Positions 45,732 through 55,289 of a stretch of DNA of 64,000 nucleotides are shown one piece after another. Numbering within the stretch: position 1 is the stretch's first letter; every line of letters begins with the position of its first letter. The translations under genes were made by a program, and so were the position numbers. The stretch covers positions 86,022-150,021 of the forward strand of contig CALUWN010000004.1 in NCBI GenBank assembly GCA_944324495.1. Direction: 5' to 3'. Under the pieces are notes generated by a model that saw only the letters and a list, made by a program, of their open reading frames with translations, did not search any database and was not told where the DNA came from. This DNA is from an uncultured Mucispirillum sp. (GTDB taxonomy: Bacteria > Chrysiogenota > Deferribacteres > Deferribacterales > Mucispirillaceae).

Positions 45732-45767
45732 AAAAAAAGCACTCCTAACAAATGTTCAGAGTGCTTT
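45732..45767 (-). terminator. Intrinsic terminator of aspA
   Basis: AAAGCACTC / GAGTGCTTT form a 9-bp stem; on the minus strand it is followed by a run of T residues. It lies 32 bp after the aspA stop. Confidence 0.75.
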
Positions 45768-45798
45768 ATATGATTAATAAACTTAAAAAAGTTAAAAA

Positions 45799-47217
45799 TT
45801 ATTTATGTTTTTTAAGCTCTGCACCAGAAATACCCGGAGTAGTCATACCAACAGGGTCTAAAATAACATTTATTTCATCCTCTGTTAATACTTTATCCCT
45901 TAAAATAAGCTCTCTAATTGGCTTACCTGTAACATATGCTTCCCTTGCAAGTTTTGCAGCAGTTTCATAACCTACGTGTGGGTTGATTGCTGTAACTATA
46001 CCAACAGAATTTTCAACATATGCTTTCATTCTATCTGGGTTTGCTGTTAAATCAGTAAGCAGGTATTTTGTAAATACTCTAAAGCCGTTTGTCATAATTG
46101 TAATTGATTGAATTACATTAAATACAAATACTGGCTCCATAACGTTTAATTCAAACTGACCAGCTTCTACACCCATTGTAACAGTAATATCGTTACCTAT
46201 TACTTGGAATGCTATTTGGTTAATAACTTCTGCCATAACAGGGTTTACTTTACCCGGCATAATTGAGCTGCCCGGCTGACGAGGTGGTAAATTTAATTCA
46301 AATAAACCACATCTTGGACCAGATGCCATTAAACGTAAGTCATTACATATTTTAGACATACTTGTCATACAAACTTTAAGTAATGCACTAACTTCAGCAT
46401 ATGAATCGCAGTTTTGTGTGCCATCAACTAAATCATCAGCACCTTTTACAGCAAGGCCAGAAATTTCTGCTAAGTTTTTAACAACTTCTTTAATATATTC
46501 AGGCTCTGCATTAAGACCAGTACCAACTGCTGTAGCACCCATATTAACTACAAGCATATGTTCTCTAGCATTTTCTAAACGTTTAATATCTCTGCCAACA
46601 ACTGCAGCATGAGCTTTAAATTCTTGACCTAATCTTATAGGTACTGCATCTTGAAGGTGAGTTCTACCCATTTTAATCATGCCGTCAAACTCTTGTGATT
46701 TTTTAAGCATCATAGCCTGCATTTCTTTCATAACTTCTATTAATTCACCAAGTAAAACAGCGATAGTTAAGTGAGCTGCTGTAGGAAATGCATCATTTGT
46801 ACTTTGTGCCATATTTACATGAGAGTTAGGTGAAATAACTTTATAGTTACCTTTGCTTTCCCCCATAATCTCTAAAGCACGGTTAGCTATAACCTCATTT
46901 GTGTTCATATTTATAGATGTACCAGCCCCACCTTGAATAGGGTCTACTAAAAACCAGTCATTAAATTTACCAGCAATTACATCATCTGCTGCTTTTGCTA
47001 TGGCTTCAGCCTTTGCCTTATCAAGTTCACCTATTTTTGCATTTGCAAGTGCTGCCGCTTTTTTAACTATTGCCATACATCTGATTAATGTTGGGTGGAT
47101 ACGGTAACCTGTAATAGGAAAGTTTTCAATTGCACGTAAAGTTTGCACACCATAGTATGCGTCTATAGGTACTTCCTTATCTCCAAGAAAATCATGTTCC
47201 ATACGAAATTCAGCCAT
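45799..47217 (-). CDS. aspA: Aspartate ammonia-lyase
   Basis: 472 residues, normal length. It interconverts aspartate with fumarate and ammonia, and in anaerobes it feeds fumarate respiration. GSSIMPGKVNPVMAEVINQ is the fumarase/aspartase signature holding the catalytic Ser loop. GRTHLQDAVPIRLGQEF and MNTNEVIANRA are other family motifs. Fumarase C is a related alternative, but the MEHDFLGDKEVP-type N-terminus favours AspA. Confidence 0.9.
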   Translation of the reverse strand: MAEFRMEHDFLGDKEVPIDAYYGVQTLRAIENFPITGYRIHPTLIRCMAIVKKAAALANAKIGELDKAKAEAIAKAADDVIAGKFNDWFLVDPIQGGAGTSINMNTNEVIANRALEIMGESKGNYKVISPNSHVNMAQSTNDAFPTAAHLTIAVLLGELIEVMKEMQAMMLKKSQEFDGMIKMGRTHLQDAVPIRLGQEFKAHAAVVGRDIKRLENAREHMLVVNMGATAVGTGLNAEPEYIKEVVKNLAEISGLAVKGADDLVDGTQNCDSYAEVSALLKVCMTSMSKICNDLRLMASGPRCGLFELNLPPRQPGSSIMPGKVNPVMAEVINQIAFQVIGNDITVTMGVEAGQFELNVMEPVFVFNVIQSITIMTNGFRVFTKYLLTDLTANPDRMKAYVENSVGIVTAINPHVGYETAAKLAREAYVTGKPIRELILRDKVLTEDEINVILDPVGMTTPGISGAELKKHK

Positions 47218-47570
47218 AACATTCTCCTTACTATGTTTATTTATATTTACTTATAACATAGATTAAAATATTTAGCAAGTAAAAATTTTTATAATTTAAA
47301 ATAATGTTATAATATAAAATATAACTATATATCAATAATTTATAAAATTATTTTTCAATTTTTACATATTTTACTATTAAATTATTTAACTATACTCATA
47401 CAAATAATAATATACAATAATTATTCATTATATAACATAGTAATAAAATATATTTTTTATGATATTTTATGTATTTTGCCTTATTTTTTAAGGCTGCAAT
47501 TTTTTCTTTTCAATATTAATATTTAGTGTTATATTGGCAGGGCAAAAATGAAAATAAATAAGGATAGTAT
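47218..47570. other. 353-bp AT-rich intergenic region
   Basis: This stretch separates the divergent aspA and 47571 genes. No ORF or RNA gene was recognised. The only clear structure is a small hairpin, GCCTTA / TAAGGC (47478-47494), followed by a T-run, which resembles a plus-strand terminator although no gene precedes it on that strand. Confidence 0.5.
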
Positions 47571-49049
47571 ATGGCATTAATCAATCTTAATAAACCTTTT
47601 TTAAAAATACCTTGGAGTAAACGAGCAGTTTCATATTATATTCTTTTACTGCTTAATACATTTTTATATACTCTAATATTTGATGAACCGAGGCTTATGC
47701 TTTATGAGTATTCTCCAAAAGATATTGCATTAATTATCATTTGTGCTGCTTTATTTAATTTATTTTTATTTTTTATACTTATGCTTTCTAAATGGGTGTT
47801 TGTAATAGTAAATCCTTTATTGTATTATTTTGGTGCTGTTGGTGTTATCTATGCTGATAAATTTCATTTAGACACTACCCTTCTTTCTGCTCCTAAATTT
47901 TTGCTTCATAATACTATTTCATCATCTATTTCTTCTAATTTTGCATACATCTTGTTTATAACACTTATGTTTTTATTGGGGCTTGGGCTTGGATTTCTTA
48001 GATTTTTCTTTGCAAGAGATAAATCTGTTATAAGACGCGGTCAAGTATTTGCTTTAATATTTATTATAAGCAGTATTACATATTCATTTTTATACAATAA
48101 CTTTAGTAATGTTTCCATACAGCCTTATGCTTTTTTAAAAGGAGCAAAAGATTACCTTGTTACAAGTTTAATATATAAAATACAATTTAAAGACAGAAAA
48201 GACATGATAACTGCTCAAAAAACAGATGATAATATTACTGGTATTGTTATATTAGTTGATAAAATCAGTAATAAACTATACTCTTCCAATCTTAAAGCCA
48301 TAACCTTTATGATAAAAGAAAATATCATAAAATATAATGGATTTAAATCAGAATTTAATAATAATAACATTACTCGAAGTGCTGTAATGACTGGTGCTGC
48401 CGCTGATAAAATAAACAATTATACTGACAGCACATCATTTATATCCGTTTTAAAAAATGCAGGCTATAATACTGCTTATATTGGAATATATAATTCGCTT
48501 TTATCAAAAGATAACTATAACTATTATCTAGTAGAAAATGATACTGAAAATATTTATGAACAGCAAACAAATAATAGTCCAAATTTATTTAGGTCTATAT
48601 CTTATATTAATGATTTTCTTAAAAGTAATAAAGGTGGTATTATAGTTGTAAATGCCGAAGGTTCTGCCCCTTATATAGAAAAAAGGTATAAAGATTTTAT
48701 AACCACCACATCTGAAAATGAATATGATAATTATATTTCATATATTAATGCATATATAAAAGAAGTTATATCACTACTTAAAGATAAAGATGCTTTTGTA
48801 ATAATACAAGGTCTTGAAGGTGAAACAGTTAATAATGGCATATCTGTGCAGGATGAAGAAAGTGTTATGCTTGTTTGGGTATCTGATACCTTGGAAAATA
48901 AATATATGACAAGAAGCCGTTTCCAATCTAATATTGATGATAAAATAGTAGATAATACTCTTTATTATTCTATACTAGGTTGTTTTGAGTTGAATAGTAA
49001 AACTGATTTTAATAAAATAGATAGAAATATATGCAGACAGAAAAAATAA
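47571..49049 (+). CDS. Degenerate phosphoethanolamine transferase-like membrane protein
   Basis: 492 residues: five N-terminal membrane helices (to about residue 180) and a periplasmic domain. Layout and faint landmarks match EptA-type transferases: NAEGSAPYIEKRYKDF near residue 360 stands where the family has GSHGPxYYxRYP; ESVMLVWVSD matches VPMLLWLS; and DNTLYYSILGCFEL matches the DNLFHSVLG region. The catalytic Thr segment and the metal-binding Glu, Asp and His residues are absent or replaced. It is therefore likely inactive as a transferase, or changed in function. AAGGA precedes the start. A cupin gene overlaps its end by 19 bp. Confidence 0.6.
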   Translation: MALINLNKPFLKIPWSKRAVSYYILLLLNTFLYTLIFDEPRLMLYEYSPKDIALIIICAALFNLFLFFILMLSKWVFVIVNPLLYYFGAVGVIYADKFHLDTTLLSAPKFLLHNTISSSISSNFAYILFITLMFLLGLGLGFLRFFFARDKSVIRRGQVFALIFIISSITYSFLYNNFSNVSIQPYAFLKGAKDYLVTSLIYKIQFKDRKDMITAQKTDDNITGIVILVDKISNKLYSSNLKAITFMIKENIIKYNGFKSEFNNNNITRSAVMTGAAADKINNYTDSTSFISVLKNAGYNTAYIGIYNSLLSKDNYNYYLVENDTENIYEQQTNNSPNLFRSISYINDFLKSNKGGIIVVNAEGSAPYIEKRYKDFITTTSENEYDNYISYINAYIKEVISLLKDKDAFVIIQGLEGETVNNGISVQDEESVMLVWVSDTLENKYMTRSRFQSNIDDKIVDNTLYYSILGCFELNSKTDFNKIDRNICRQKK

Positions 49050-49525
49050 TCAATAAACTTATTAAGCAATACAATTTAAAACCACATGTAGAAGGCGGGC
49101 TTTATATACGCCACTATGAATCTAAAGAAGATATTACTAGAGATGGTAATATAAAATGTAAATCAGGAAGTGCTATATATTATCTTCTAGAAAAAAATGA
49201 TATTTCAAAATTTCATAAAATATCATCAGATGAACTTTGGCATTTTTATAGCGGCGGGCTTTTAGAATTAAATATTATTACTCAAGATAATAAATATATT
49301 GTAAAGTATCTTGGAAACAGCCTTATATATAAGGAGGCATCATTTTGCGTAACGGTTGAAAAAGGCAGCATATTTTCTGCAAAAGTAATTAAGGGTGAAT
49401 ATGTATTTGCTGGGTGCAGCCTGCACCCAGAATTTATTATAAATGATTTTAAAATTTATGATATTGAAGAATTAGAAAAATTATTCCCTCAATTTAAAGA
49501 TAAAATCAATAATTTTTTAAAATAA
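49031..49525 (+). CDS. DUF985 cupin protein
   Basis: 164 residues. LKPHVEGGLYIRHYES, SAIYYLLEKNDISKFHKISSDELWHFY and VFAGCSLHPEF are the pattern of the DUF985 cupin family, with His and Glu residues that would bind a metal. The reaction is unknown. It overlaps the preceding membrane protein gene by 19 bp and converges with the AEC transporter gene. Confidence 0.85.
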   Translation: MQTEKIINKLIKQYNLKPHVEGGLYIRHYESKEDITRDGNIKCKSGSAIYYLLEKNDISKFHKISSDELWHFYSGGLLELNIITQDNKYIVKYLGNSLIYKEASFCVTVEKGSIFSAKVIKGEYVFAGCSLHPEFIINDFKIYDIEELEKLFPQFKDKINNFLK

Positions 49526-50455
49526 ATAATGAAAAGATGTAACGTAGAGCGGTAATGCTATCATACTTATCACAAATGACCATACCGTTAGAATAGTAGA
49601 ATATTTATAGTCACACCCATAATACTTACTTAATATTGTAACCTGATTCATAGCAGGCATAGCAGCTTGTAAAATATAAACCTCCTGCCTTTCTGCACTA
49701 AATGATGTAAAAAACAACATTATTAAAAGTACTGCCACAGGTGAAGCAATAAATCTACCAATCATAACAGCCCAAAAATCTTTTGTAATTTTAAAATCAG
49801 AAAGTTTCATCTCTGCAAATACCATACCTATAAAAAGTGTGGCTAAAGGAGATGTCATACTTCCAAGCATACTGGCTGGTTTTTGTATCATATTTGGAAG
49901 CTTTATTTCTAATAATACAAAAACTATAGCTATTACTGTTGCCGTAAGTGAAGGGGTTAAAAGTGCTTTTAAATTTATACCGCCCTTTGCCTTTCCTGAA
50001 GCCGCCTGTAAAGAATAAACACCAAGAGTCCAAAAAAGTACTGTATTTGCAATATAATATTCCAATACATAAGCAATAGCTACATCACCAAAAAGAGCCT
50101 GATTTACAGGTAGCCCAGTGAATACCACATTAGAATATACAAACAATGCAAGAAATACGCCCATATTCTTTTTTGAAACTCTAAAAAGTTTACCTATTAA
50201 ATATCCAACAGGATATAAAATAATTGTAGCAACAACTGCAACTATTATACCATTTAATGAATCTAAAAATTCAGACTTGGTAAACTGATATGGCAATGCT
50301 GATAATATATATGCTGGAAAAGTTAAATTAACAACAAGCCATGCTATACGTGAACCAAACTCTGTAGAAAGGATATCTTTTTTAGTTAAAATGTAACCAA
50401 CTGCAATAAGCAGATAAACCGAAATGATACTTTGAATTGAATCAAAAAATCCCAT
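49517..50455 (-). CDS. AEC-family transporter (auxin efflux carrier type)
   Basis: 312 residues from ATG 50455, with GAGG upstream. Ten membrane helices in two halves: YLLIAVGYILTKKDIL opens the first and TPSLTATVIAIVFVL the second. The AEC family moves organic acids such as malate, malonate or lactate out of or into cells. The substrate cannot be told here. Confidence 0.85.
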   Translation of the reverse strand: MGFFDSIQSIISVYLLIAVGYILTKKDILSTEFGSRIAWLVVNLTFPAYILSALPYQFTKSEFLDSLNGIIVAVVATIILYPVGYLIGKLFRVSKKNMGVFLALFVYSNVVFTGLPVNQALFGDVAIAYVLEYYIANTVLFWTLGVYSLQAASGKAKGGINLKALLTPSLTATVIAIVFVLLEIKLPNMIQKPASMLGSMTSPLATLFIGMVFAEMKLSDFKITKDFWAVMIGRFIASPVAVLLIMLFFTSFSAERQEVYILQAAMPAMNQVTILSKYYGCDYKYSTILTVWSFVISMIALPLYVTSFHYLF

Positions 50456-50533
50456 AATTGCTACCTCTTTATTATGCAACGATACTTTTAATACTAAAAA
50501 ATTTTAAAATCAATAAAAAAAATTAAAAATTTT

Positions 50534-50559
50534 TGTAACCAATTATTTTTTGCTGCGAC
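50534..50559 (+). promoter_or_regulatory. ECF-sigma-like promoter of PepSY-like gene 1
   Basis: TGTAAC (50534-50539), a 16-bp gap and CGAC (50556-50559). The same two boxes with the same gap lie before PepSY-like gene 2. TGTAAC/CGAC resembles promoters of extracytoplasmic-function sigma factors such as sigma-X. Confidence 0.5.
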
Positions 50560-50604
50560 ATAGTAAGTACATAAACAAAATAAAATATTTATAAGGAGTG
50601 TTTT

Positions 50605-51018
50605 ATGAAAAAAATTATTTTTACTTTGGTAGTATCACTTTTCGCGTTTGCTGCATTTGCACAGGATATGCCTATTCAGCCAAACCAGTTACCAGCTAAT
50701 GCTCAGAGCTTTATCTCTTCAACATTTTCTGGTGCAACAATTGTAGCTGCTCAAAAAGACAGAGATGAATTTGAAGCAGCTCTTAACAATGGAACAAAAA
50801 TTACATTTGCATTAAATGGCGAATGGGACAGTGTTGAGTCATACTCAGTTTTACCTGCTGGCATCTTACCTGCAGCTGTAGAAGCAGCAGCTAATGCACA
50901 AGGCGGCAACATTGTTAAAATTGATAAAGATTTTGGCTACTATGAAGTTAAACTTCAAAATAATGTAGAATTAAAAATTGACCTTAATGGTAAAATTTTA
51001 AAAAGAGAAATTGACTAA
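50605..51018 (+). CDS. Secreted PepSY-like (DUF2874) protein 1
   Basis: 137 residues with a signal peptide ending FAQ near residue 20. Two PepSY-like repeats follow: LPANAQSFISSTFSGATIV with DEFEAALNNGTKITFALNGEWDS, and a second with YYEVKLQNNVELKIDLNGKIL. This fits the PF11396 family, small periplasmic beta-lactamase-inhibitor-like folds of unknown role. Paralogues lie at 51304 and 53950. AAGGAG precedes the start. Confidence 0.8.
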   Translation: MKKIIFTLVVSLFAFAAFAQDMPIQPNQLPANAQSFISSTFSGATIVAAQKDRDEFEAALNNGTKITFALNGEWDSVESYSVLPAGILPAAVEAAANAQGGNIVKIDKDFGYYEVKLQNNVELKIDLNGKILKREID

Positions 51019-51036
51019 GATTTTACATTATACATA

Positions 51037-51064
51037 AAAATACCTGCTTTTTGGCAGGTATTTT
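51037..51064 (+). terminator. Terminator after PepSY-like gene 1
   Basis: AAAATACCTGC / GCAGGTATTTT form an 11-bp stem with loop TTTTTG, followed by T residues: a textbook intrinsic terminator. Confidence 0.85.
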
Positions 51065-51225
51065 TTTATATATATTTCTATATACTTTACAATTTAGTAC
51101 ACTTATAATAATATATACAGGCTTTATCAGATAAAACATATAGAAATATTTATATGGTATTATAGATTATAGATTATAGACTATATACAAAACAATTATA
51201 TTATATGAAATAAATTAAGTAATTT

Positions 51226-51251
51226 TGTAACCTTTTTTATGTGCTTACGAC
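51226..51251 (+). promoter_or_regulatory. ECF-sigma-like promoter of PepSY-like gene 2
   Basis: TGTAAC (51226-51231), 16 bp, then CGAC (51248-51251). The boxes and spacing equal those at 50534-50559, and the sequence after CGAC (ATA) also agrees. Confidence 0.5.
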
Positions 51252-51303
51252 ATATAAAACATAGAAAATAAACGGTATATACGATACCATAAAGGAGAAT
51301 AAT

Positions 51304-51726
51304 ATGAAAAAAATTTTAGTTTTTACTTTTGCTTTTATGATGGCTGCAAGCTTTGCATTTGCAGATATGATGGTTGCACCAAATGCACTTCCTGCAAAAA
51401 TAACTCAATTTGTTAATACAAACTTTGCTGGGGCTCAAATTATGTATGCTGAGCAGGATTTTGATAGCTTTGAAGTTAAATTAAATACAGGTGTTGAGCT
51501 TGATTTCTATGCAAATGGTGACTGGAAAGAAATAAAAACTTACCAAAATTTCCCAACACAAGTTTTGCCTGAAGCTGTTGTTCAAGCAGTAAAAAGTGCT
51601 CACCCACAAGCTTTTATAATTAAAGCTGAAAAAACTTGGAATGGCTTTGAAATCAAAACAAGCAATATGATGGAAATATATGTTACACCAAATGGTCAAA
51701 TTATGGGTCAAAAATTTGATGACTAA
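51304..51726 (+). CDS. Secreted PepSY-like (DUF2874) protein 2
   Basis: 140 residues with a signal peptide ending AFA near residue 20. LPAKITQFVNTNFAGAQIM, EQDFDSFEVKLNTGVELDFY and WKEIKTYQNFPTQVLP match the paralogue at 53950 closely and that at 50605 more distantly. It has a separate promoter from gene 1. AAGGAG lies upstream of ATG 51304. Confidence 0.8.
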   Translation: MKKILVFTFAFMMAASFAFADMMVAPNALPAKITQFVNTNFAGAQIMYAEQDFDSFEVKLNTGVELDFYANGDWKEIKTYQNFPTQVLPEAVVQAVKSAHPQAFIIKAEKTWNGFEIKTSNMMEIYVTPNGQIMGQKFDD

Positions 51727-51750
51727 TTAAAATTACTTTTAAAAGGTAAA

Positions 51751-51775
51751 AAGCCGTTGAAAATTTCAACGGCTT
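51751..51775. terminator. Bidirectional terminator between PepSY-like gene 2 and chemoreceptor
   Basis: AAGCCGTTGAAA / TTTCAACGGCTT, a perfect 12-bp stem with a 1-base centre, followed by T-rich DNA on the plus side and A-rich on the minus side. The genes converge. Confidence 0.75.
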
Positions 51776-51782
51776 ATTTTAT

Positions 51783-53786
51783 CTATACTTGGAATCTGCT
51801 TACTAAAGTTTTTAATCCGTCTGTTCTTTCTTGAAGATGGGCAACTGTTCTATTTACTTCGCTTACTGCTGAGTTACTTTCTTCAATACCTGCAGCTATT
51901 ACTTGTGTATTATCAACTACAGTTAAAATAGTACTGTATTGGTTAGAAACAGAGTTTGCAACTAACTGCATTTCTTTATGAAGGCTCATAACACTATCTA
52001 CTGCACTTCTAAAACCTTCGTTTGTAGCACCAATATTATCAACCCCTGCTTGAACGCTGTCTACTGATTTTGTCATCTCAACTGAAGCAAGGTTAGATTT
52101 TTGCTGTAATGTGGTAATAATAGATTCTATCTCACCTGTTGCATGCTGAGTTCTTTCTGCTAATTTTCTAACCTCATCTGCAACAACTGCAAAACCGCGA
52201 CCTGCTTCCCCTGCTCTTGCTGCTTCAATAGCTGCATTTAACGCTAAAAGGTTTGTCTGGTTTGCAATATCATTAATAACACCTAATATTTCACCAATCT
52301 GATTAGAGCTTTCAGCAAGCTGTACAATAACTTCTTCTAATGAAATAGTTTCATCTTTAATTGTCATCATATCACGTTGAACGCCATTTAACTGCTCTGC
52401 ACCAGTTTGAGTTTGTGTTGCTGCTGATTCTAATATATCCATATTTTTATCAAGTGTAGTTGATGTAGTGTGAGAAATATCTTTTACACTATCCATACTT
52501 AATACCATATCAGAAATCTGCTGTGCTTGAGAATCAAATGTTGTTGATAATTCTTCCATAGTTGCTGCAAGCTGATTATTTCCTGATGCCACCTCATCTG
52601 TTGCATCTTTTACTTCTTTAATAATACGCTGTACATTTTCTATAAACGTATTAACATGAGAAGCAAGCTCACCGAGCTCATCTTTTGTATGAATATCAAT
52701 GCGTTTAGTTAAATCACCATCTCCGCTTGTTAAATTATTAACCCTTTCTACAAGTTTATCAAGTGGTCTAATAACACTGGCATTAAGTACTATAATAACA
52801 AACACAGCCACTAAAATAGCCAATACTGCAAGCACAACACTTGCTACAAAAGAACTTTTTTGACCAGAAACAATGCTTGCTGATGCACTGCTTACATCTT
52901 TTGCTATCATATTTTCAAAATTTTCAAGTTGTAAAAACATTTTTTCCTGATCTTCATCTAATTTAATATTAGCAGTACCAAATTCAACAAATTTTGGCTC
53001 TGCTGTTTTTGCAATATTTTCAAGCTCTGTAACCATTTTATAAAGCTCATTTAACTCGCGAATATTATCAGGATTTATTGCTAAATCTCTAAGTGAAGTT
53101 ACTGATTTTTTTAAATCATTTATAGGCACATAAACTGACTTAAATAATTCAGGATTTGTATTTGTACCTGCCAAAATTTCTTCTGCAATCATCACCATTT
53201 GAAGAGTATATGCTTTTGATGAAGCAATTTTATCTACAAACTTAATGTAATCACTAATTACCTGCTGGTTACCCTGCCTAACATAGTCATCTAAAAGCCC
53301 AATAGAACGTTTATATATTTTTTCTGTAGCTGCATTTACTTTATCCACTGTGGATTTGAAAACTACCCCACCATCTACAATAATTTTAAAAGTATCAACA
53401 GTTACAACAGCATTTTCCATAAAATCTTTTGCTGTTGTATGAAGCTCTGTAAACCCTTGCTGATAGCCTGATAGTTCTTTGTTATATTGTTTTAATAGAG
53501 CACCTAATTTATCTACATTTGGCTCACGTATTCTGTCATAAATATTAGTTATATGTGACTCTTGATGGGTAGCAATGTATCTATCCACATCTGCCCCAAT
53601 ATTTAACACATTAGTTTTTAATTTAGTAGCAAGTAGATTAGCTGATAAATAAACATCATTTAACGTTTCTGTATGTTTAATACCGCTTATGCTTGCAATA
53701 ACTGAAAAGGCACTCCCAATAATACCTATTAATGCTAATGCAATAGTGAAAACATTAATTTTCTTTGCGATTGTTAATTTTGACAT
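51783..53786 (-). CDS. Methyl-accepting chemotaxis protein
   Basis: 667 residues. Membrane helix 1 (about residues 10-33), a helical periplasmic sensor of about 270 residues, helix 2 (about 310-335), then HAMP ([20 protein letters not shown]). The cytoplasmic hairpin has the conserved tip [20 protein letters not shown] and [20 protein letters not shown]. It senses a ligand outside the cytoplasm and controls CheA; the ligand is unknown. Fits the flagellar genes at 3-8 kb. Confidence 0.94.
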   Translation of the reverse strand: MSKLTIAKKINVFTIALALIGIIGSAFSVIASISGIKHTETLNDVYLSANLLATKLKTNVLNIGADVDRYIATHQESHITNIYDRIREPNVDKLGALLKQYNKELSGYQQGFTELHTTAKDFMENAVVTVDTFKIIVDGGVVFKSTVDKVNAATEKIYKRSIGLLDDYVRQGNQQVISDYIKFVDKIASSKAYTLQMVMIAEEILAGTNTNPELFKSVYVPINDLKKSVTSLRDLAINPDNIRELNELYKMVTELENIAKTAEPKFVEFGTANIKLDEDQEKMFLQLENFENMIAKDVSSASASIVSGQKSSFVASVVLAVLAILVAVFVIIVLNASVIRPLDKLVERVNNLTSGDGDLTKRIDIHTKDELGELASHVNTFIENVQRIIKEVKDATDEVASGNNQLAATMEELSTTFDSQAQQISDMVLSMDSVKDISHTTSTTLDKNMDILESAATQTQTGAEQLNGVQRDMMTIKDETISLEEVIVQLAESSNQIGEILGVINDIANQTNLLALNAAIEAARAGEAGRGFAVVADEVRKLAERTQHATGEIESIITTLQQKSNLASVEMTKSVDSVQAGVDNIGATNEGFRSAVDSVMSLHKEMQLVANSVSNQYSTILTVVDNTQVIAAGIEESNSAVSEVNRTVAHLQERTDGLKTLVSRFQV

Positions 53787-53949
53787 TAGTACTTCCTCAT
53801 TTCTTTTTTAAAATTAGCACATACTATATACACTTTTTAAAGTTGTCAATATTTATTTTTACACTTGTCATTGTTATTACATTATTATTTTTTCCTTTAT
53901 CATTAAAAAAAAATATTGTATAATTTTTTATTAAATTAAAGAGGTTTTT

Positions 53950-54372
53950 ATGAAAAATTTTTTTATTATTTTATCTTTAATGATAGTATCTTTTAGCTAC
54001 TGTTATGCTGATATGGTTGTAAGTTTCGATAAACTACCTAACAATATTAAATCATTTGTTAAAACATATTTCCCCGGTACTGTTGTTATGTTTGCAGAGC
54101 AGGATTACAATGAATATAAAATACGACTAAATAATGGGGTTGAAATAGAATTTGATATTAATGGTGCTTGGAAAGAAGTAAAATCATTTCAAAATTTTCC
54201 AACAGAACTTTTACCAAAGATGATTGTAAACAGTATAATTAGAACATATCCAAACGTAAATATAATTAAAGTGGAAAGAATATGGAACGGATATGAAATA
54301 AAACTCAGCAATATGATGGAGCTTTTTATTGATAAAAACGGCAATATAGTAGCAAGTCAATTTGATGATTAG
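53950..54372 (+). CDS. Secreted PepSY-like (DUF2874) protein 3
   Basis: 140 residues with a signal peptide ending CYA near residue 20. LPNNIKSFVKTYFPGTVVMF, EQDYNEYKIRLNNGVEIEFD and WKEVKSFQNFPTELLP are very near to protein 2, so one arose by duplication of the other. Its upstream DNA lacks the ECF-like boxes; a TATAAT at 53919-53924 is the likely -10 region. AGAGG precedes the start. Confidence 0.8.
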   Translation: MKNFFIILSLMIVSFSYCYADMVVSFDKLPNNIKSFVKTYFPGTVVMFAEQDYNEYKIRLNNGVEIEFDINGAWKEVKSFQNFPTELLPKMIVNSIIRTYPNVNIIKVERIWNGYEIKLSNMMELFIDKNGNIVASQFDD

Positions 54373-54378
54373 CTAATA

Positions 54379-55125
54379 CTACAAATAACTTCTTGCCCCA
54401 ACATACACTTTTGTCCAATATTTATTATTTAGCATGTCAGTTCTTACAGTTGTGCCTTTTCTTGGTGCGTGTAAAAATTTTCCATCACCTACATATATTC
54501 CCACATGGCTTACTCTTCTGCCACCAGCTGTTGCAAAAAATACTAAATCGCCTTTTTGTAAATCTTTTTTATAAACAAACCTGCCTGCTTTATACTGGTC
54601 TCTGGAAACTCTAGGTATAGAAAGGCCATTGAGCCTGTACACTGCACGGGTAAGCCCACTACAGTCCACACCAGAAGCAGTATTTCCACCCCATACATAT
54701 GGTGTGCCAATATATTTATAAGCAGTTTTTACAATTTCATTTCTTAAATAATCTGAACCCTGTTGTTTAGTTGGGGCAGAACGCGACCTGTGTAATGCGT
54801 AACTTTCAGGAATAACCACAAAAAATTCATCTATTCTGCCCTGAGATTGCAACTGCCTGCCTCTGCTTCTTGCTTCTTCAATAGTTCTATAACTTCCAAA
54901 ACGAACTTTATATATAGAACCATCCCTAAACATAAAAGCATCAAGCCCACGGGCAATTAATGAATCAACAAATCGCCCAGCATTATTAGGGTCTTGAAAT
55001 GCTCCAACTTGAATAGAGTAACCCTCCCTGTATATACCAAAATCAGCAGGGTTACCACTCGTAGCTGAAGCACAGCCTGTTAAAAATAAAATAACTATTG
55101 AAAAAAATATATATAATCTTGTCAT
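54379..55125 (-). CDS. SPOR and NlpC/P60 lipoprotein, peptidoglycan hydrolase
   Basis: 248 residues from ATG 55125 with AGGTGG upstream; a GTG 9 bp earlier overlaps the SD. The lipobox LFLTGC gives an outer- or inner-membrane anchor. Residues about 35-105 form a SPOR domain (YSIQVGAFQDPNNAGRFVDSL) that binds denuded glycan. The C-terminal NlpC/P60 domain has the catalytic Cys in GVDCSGLTRAVY and the His in RVSHVGIYVGDG. It probably cuts peptide stems in septal peptidoglycan. Confidence 0.9.
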   Translation of the reverse strand: MTRLYIFFSIVILFLTGCASATSGNPADFGIYREGYSIQVGAFQDPNNAGRFVDSLIARGLDAFMFRDGSIYKVRFGSYRTIEEARSRGRQLQSQGRIDEFFVVIPESYALHRSRSAPTKQQGSDYLRNEIVKTAYKYIGTPYVWGGNTASGVDCSGLTRAVYRLNGLSIPRVSRDQYKAGRFVYKKDLQKGDLVFFATAGGRRVSHVGIYVGDGKFLHAPRKGTTVRTDMLNNKYWTKVYVGARSYL

Positions 55126-55134
55126 TAATTCCAC

Positions 55135-55255
55135 CTACTAATCAAGAATACATATATATACAAAAAAAAGCAAGTTTATTATTCAAATTCAACTTTTGGA
55201 GCAGTAGAAGCATTATCATCTGCAAAATAATATAATTAAAAGTATAAGTGAAAGA
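55135..55255 (-). other. Intergenic DNA with a possible gene remnant
   Basis: On the minus strand a short open stretch reads ADDNASTAPKVEFE then two stops. It has no start codon and a stop lies just upstream in the same frame. It may be the tail of a decayed gene, but the stretch is too short to be sure. Confidence 0.2.
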
Positions 55256-55281
55256 AAAACGGCTGCTTATACAGCCGTTTT
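55256..55281 (-). terminator. Intrinsic terminator of serA
   Basis: AAAACGGCTG / CAGCCGTTTT, a 10-bp stem with a 6-base loop; the minus strand continues with T residues. It begins 8 bp after the serA stop. Confidence 0.85.
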
Positions 55282-55289
55282 AAAAAAGT

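Noticed and set aside
51155..51185. Short ATTATAG repeats upstream of PepSY-like gene 2
   Set aside because: Three imperfect heptamers in AT-rich DNA; too short and simple to interpret.
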